Origin: Epiperipatus broadwayi
Taxonomy: Eukaryota; Onychophora; Udeonychophora; Euonychophora; Peripatidae
Assembly (NCBI GenBank): GCA_028023455.1
Contig: JAQFVV010012420.1
Location: forward strand, 6,963,194-7,027,193
DNA: 64,000 nt
Reading direction: 5' to 3'
Position 1 is the stretch's first letter, and each line of letters opens with the position of its first letter. Positions 60,177 to 64,000 of this stretch are shown here, piece by piece. The notes below the pieces were generated by a model. It saw only the letters and a list, made by a program, of their open reading frames with translations. It was not told the DNA's origin and did no database searches. Made by a program: the position numbers and the translations under genes.

Positions 60177-61665
60177 TTAATGCAAAACTTGTATCTGATG
60201 TTTTTTACATATTTCTTTTATGTTAGAATATATACAAGAAAAGGCCATCCTCATTTCTTCCTCTAAATTTGTTAACCTTTCTCTTTTTTAGTTTTATATT
60301 GGTTAATATGAAAAATCCTACTTCATATAAATATGAAGTTGAAAAACATAAAACAATTTTATGGCTTTTTTATATTTGGGGATATTCTTGTTGGACATGT
60401 ATCCAGAATTTATCAAGTCTGTAGTCAGTTGACAAGGATATACACTCCTCTTTCTCTGTCATATTAAATTCAGGATTATTAGGCAAATCTTTTGATAACA
60501 GATTCCTAACTCAGTCATATTTGTCCATGTCCAGAGAAGGAAAACATTTTCTTATGTTGTTATCCAATACTGATAAATGTTCTGAAATTAATGAAGCACA
60601 ATCAGTGCTATTGTTGTGAACAGATGGAAACATGCTAAGATTATTTTCTTCTACTCCTTTTTGCAAAGAATAATTTTCCTATGGTAAGTTGATAGTTTGT
60701 CTGTTAATGTTAAGATGAATTCATTTTCACCCTGCATGGTCATATTCACATTGCTCAAATTATTTAAAATATGTGCTAAATAGCCCAATTTAGTACATCA
60801 CATATAATTTTTAAGATCTTGTGTGAAATACATACATATTTGTTTACTTGAAGAAAAAAGCAAAACTGTTGTTAGTTCCAGCATATGGGAAACAACTTTC
60901 CTTAAGAAAGACACCTGATTTCTGTATGAAAAAATAAGTGTTATTATTTTGCTTCCATCTGTAAACACAGTTGTTTAAAAATTAGAGATTTCGACTGTCG
61001 CAATTTTATATAATTTACCATCTTAACAATGCTAGTCAAAACACTGTCCAATTCTGTGACAAATGTTTTTGCAATAAGTGTCTTCCTATGTAAGAAGCAG
61101 TAGTTTTAATAAATCTCACTGTTTTTTTGCTTTGCAAAATTAGAAATTCTTTGACTGAGACTACCAATGTTTTTTTAACAAATCTAATGAATCCAAGTAA
61201 AATTATTTTGCCATTGATATCAATGGATTTATCAATTTGAAAAGCAAAGTATGTACTGTGAAGTTTACTTGCAAGTCTGCCTTCAATGCCATACAAATTA
61301 TCCTTTTTTGAATAGTATTATTTGAGAAAAGTATATTCATTAGTTATCTTTCTATATTTTTCCCAAACATAATGTTGGCTATTTTGTAACATGCTGGTAA
61401 AATTAATGACTCAGCTATGGTATGTGGTTTCAGTTTCATAGCTATTAATTCTGCTATTTTTGTATACTGCTATTTGAGTTTTATCTGATAATTTCACAAT
61501 TTTTATGCAATACATTGTTTATTTGTTTTTATATGTACAATTCTCTCAAAAAATATTTTCCTTTTGAAGTAAGATTTTCATGCTTAGTTGTAAAATGTCA
61601 TTTTAATTTTGAAGGAACCATTGCACTATTAGTGAGTTTAAGTCCACATACACAACACGATGGTA
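60177..61665 (-). pseudogene. ZBED5-like hAT transposase relic (BED finger to hATC domain)
   Basis: Reading minus, CCVCGLKLTNSAMVPSKLK (61660-61605), then HFTTKH, is a BED-type zinc finger with C..C and H...H spacing. A helical linker follows (KPHTIAES-like near 61430). FAFQIDKSIDINGK (61230-61190) is the hAT RNase H-like segment where the first catalytic Asp sits in FALQLDESTDI. Near 60530-60460 CFPSLDMDKYD and VRNLLSKDLP occur, and at 60390-60190 EYPQI, FSTSYLYEVGF and LEEEMRMAFS form the hATC dimerisation domain. The frame ends at TAA 60177. Several stops and frameshifts make it non-functional, though one 86-codon piece (61036-61296) is still open. The pattern is that of ZBED5/FAM200-like genes and the Buster/Charlie hAT elements they came from. 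Part of the linker is reconstructed from different frames, so limits inside are approximate. Confidence 0.82.
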
Positions 61666-61797
61666 TTAGTTAATCTTTAGTCTTATTCTTCTCCTTCACT
61701 TTCTTTCCATATCTTCATATAATCATATATATTACTTATAATACTTCATTCATATACACTTTAATGCAACTAATTTTCTTAAAACCTTTATTTTCTT

Positions 61798-61840
61798 AAA
61801 GTTTCGACTGTCCAGCAGTCTTCATTAGAGCTACAAGATT
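61798..61840 (-). other. Hammerhead-like core with strong stem II
   Basis: On minus CUAAUGA, A, then GACUG-CUGGA-CAGUC (five pairs), then GAAAC. Only one core base (G5 to A) differs, but G5 is essential. A possible stem III (ACUUU/AAAGGU-like, 61812-61790) can be drawn, while stem I does not pair. Decayed hammerhead or look-alike. Confidence 0.35.
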
Positions 61841-61941
61841 TGAATAATATAAATACATAATCATCAATTCACATATATATATATAATATATATAAACATC
61901 ATTTTACACATATATAAAATACACACACACATATATATATA

Positions 61942-63265
61942 TCAAAATATACACATATATTTCCTTCATATATACACATATAAATCTATATCACCCCTAG
62001 ATATATATATATAATCCATACCTACATCTATATATACACATGCATATCCAATATATAGACATATCCATAGACATATATACAATTCTCATATATCTTTACA
62101 AATACACATCCATATGTATACTCTACTTACACATATATAAAATACAAAACATATCCAATACACCGTTGTTGTTTTTTAAATTTTACCTTTTGAAACTATT
62201 TTATTTTTCCTTTTTTTATTTTTTAAAAACTATTTTATTTTTACTTTTTTATTTTTTAAAAATCCCCTTTAAATATTCTTCTTAATATTATTTTATAATA
62301 TTATTAATATTATCTTATAATTATCTAATATATAACATCTTTTACTTTACTATCTTTAATTTTACTTTTTATAACTTTTATCTCTATATCACTAAATAAT
62401 ATTTTTTAACAGCATTTACCTCTATCTTCCTCTCTGCTTTACTGCTTTAATTAAAATTAAAATGACAATTATTTTAAAATTTTCTATCTCGTTTATTAAT
62501 TTAAAACAGCTCCCTCTATTATCAATTTTACAAAACTTCCAACTTCCCAATTATATTCATTAACCTAATTCAGATATTATAAATACAACTACTTAACCAT
62601 CATTTCACATATAAATATACATATCAAACATCCATACATTCCCTACATATATATACATCTTCACATCATCTCTAGACATATAACTAAAAATAATATATAA
62701 AAACCAATATATAAAAACTATATAAAAATAAAAGATTAAAAAACAAAAAATTAAAAATCCCCTACCTGCATCTACATGCATGTATATCCAAAAATATACT
62801 TATATCCTTTAAAACATACTCATATATACACCCATACTCATAACACATATACATACATATACCAATCCTCGAATACATTTATACATACCCACCTACATAA
62901 ATACTCAACTTACTTATAAATTACATATATAAATATACAAAACAACATCTAATACCCCATTTTATATATATTACCTTTAAAACTATTTTATTTTATTTTA
63001 TTGTATTGGATATGTTTTGTATTTTATATATGTGTAAGTAGAGTATATATATGGATGTGTATTTCTAAAGATATATGGGGATTGTATATGTGTCTATGGA
63101 TGATATGTATATCTGTGTATAGATGTATGTTTAAAAGAGGTATGTCTATATATTGGATATGGATGTGTATATATAGATGTAGGTACGGATTATATATATA
63201 TATGGGTGATATAGATTTATCTGTGTATATATGAAGGAAATATATGTGTATATTTTGATATTATA
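61942..63265. repeat. Long imperfect inverted repeat, arms ~225-260 bp
   Basis: Left arm 61942-62165 and right arm 63001-63265 are inverted relative to each other. Landmarks read from the outside in: ATATACACATATATTTCCTTCATATA, TAGATTTATATC-like, ATCCATACCTACATCTATATA, CATATCCATAGACA, CATCCATA and CAAAACATATCCAATAC, each in ≤20-base matches. The right arm carries an extra ~30 bp near 63105-63140. The ~835-bp interior is AT-rich and C-poor, with no frame worth calling. This may be a non-autonomous DNA transposon; no target-site duplication was seen, and the AT-rich simple repeats inflate similarity. Confidence 0.6.
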
Positions 63266-63267
63266 AT

Positions 63268-63530
63268 GATCCAAAGAAAGCGAGCTTACCGTGATCGTAT
63301 CTGCACTACAGGGTGCCATCTAGGCATTTGAATCTAGAAAAATTTATAAAGTAGGCAGATACGTAAGTCCAAAAAAAAAATTTTTTTTTTTTATATTTTG
63401 TTTCCGGTCGTTAGCCCATGTCACTAGCTCAGTGGAATAGCAGAGATTTATATTTATGAATTCTTATCTAAGAATAATTTTTTAAAAAAAGAATAAAATA
63501 AGCCACTGCCAGTAATTAGCACACAACATT
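63268..63530. repeat. Interspersed repeat family R, copy 2
   Basis: This is the partner of 23866-24080. It starts directly outside the right arm of the inverted repeat. A perfect A10/T14 palindromic run (63370-63394) interrupts the homologous part. TAGCTCAGTGG at 63425-63435 resembles a tRNA A box, but no B box follows. Confidence 0.6.
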
Positions 63531-64000
63531 TATTTATGCACATATATATATATAAGATTTAAAATTATTTTAGTATTAGTTTTACATTTTAAAATTTAAC
63601 TTACATTTTTAACTTTGATTTTTGACTTTAATTTACATTTAGTTTTTATAAATTTACATTTTAATTTTTTTATTATATTATAAGTTTACATTTTAATTAA
63701 GTTCGCACAGATAAAATTTTAAAAATTTGTTTTAATAATGTTGAGTATAGATCGGTTACATAGATTACAATGGTTAAAAACATTTCAAAATAAACATAAA
63801 TGATCAAAATATAAAATCACTGATACTGACAATTGCAGAGGGAAATTTATAAGTAACCCAATAGTATTCACCATAAGATACTTGCATTGTCACCAATAAC
63901 TTAAAAGACATCCGAATAAATACATTTTAGATACTCACCGTAAGGTATCATTATTTATCGAATGTCTATATATTTTGATCAAATATGAAAACCCAAAACA
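63531..64000. other. AT-rich non-coding stretch
   Basis: No features beyond AT-rich DNA and a short (AT)n run near 63540-63553. Confidence 0.55.

Noticed and set aside
1-64000. CRISPR array, bacterial operon or phage features
   Set aside because: No regularly spaced identical repeats, no ribosome-binding-site-led operons and no prokaryotic gene families; all recognisable content is eukaryotic mobile DNA.

Overview
This is a strongly AT-rich eukaryotic window, almost certainly from a metazoan and probably an invertebrate. It contains a Penelope-like element with a GIY-YIG domain, a Ty3-type LTR retrotransposon, APE-type LINE relics, a ZBED/hAT transposase relic, tRNA-derived SINEs and several small elements carrying hammerhead ribozymes. 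I recognise no host gene or exon with confidence, so it looks like intergenic or very long intronic DNA. The species cannot be fixed from the sequence; a mollusc or another AT-rich invertebrate would fit.

Layout. 0-14 kb: AT-rich DNA with a hammerhead-bearing inverted element (249-645), a cluster of diverged tandem repeats (4.3-6.3 and 8.8-9.3 kb), a tRNA-like SINE (9.88 kb) and a ~400-bp hammerhead-family repeat with a second partial unit (12.57-13.17 kb). 14-27 kb: featureless AT-rich DNA broken by a TIR element with a tRNA-like insert and a minisatellite (18.5 kb), a second inverted element (19.5 kb) and a hammerhead copy with an intact core (25.8 kb). 27.2-30.0 kb: a nearly full-length Penelope-like element on the minus strand, in one frame with two stops, between two 268-bp direct repeats. 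33.6-36.0 kb: LINE relic (minus). 36.2-36.8 kb: TIR element and a three-way-junction structure. 38.0-38.3 kb: suspicious homopolymer tract. 39.8-45.1 kb: decayed Ty3-type gag-pol element (minus) with a PBS-like site. 48.5-51.9 and 54.7-56.5 kb: two plus-strand LINE relics, the first carrying two nested inverted insertions. 58.5-61.7 kb: a textbook hammerhead, then a ZBED5-like hAT relic (minus) whose 3' region is interrupted by a hammerhead-repeat array. 61.9-63.3 kb: a long imperfect inverted repeat.

Main result. Several unrelated-looking foldback repeats are best read as short retroelements of the retrozyme kind. Two hammerheads (362-403 and 58538-58579, both minus) keep every core nucleotide and pair in all three stems. 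Five insertions (249-645, 19500-19742, 50081-50263, 51234-51498, 58881-60129) are flanked by perfect 13-14 bp direct repeats and contain an inverted junction. In the three-copy family one terminus is nearly fixed and the other variable, which is what 5' inversion during target-primed reverse transcription would leave. The window therefore shows the parasites (hammerhead elements, SINEs) beside possible suppliers of reverse transcriptase (Penelope-like element, LINEs), though no copy of these suppliers is intact here.
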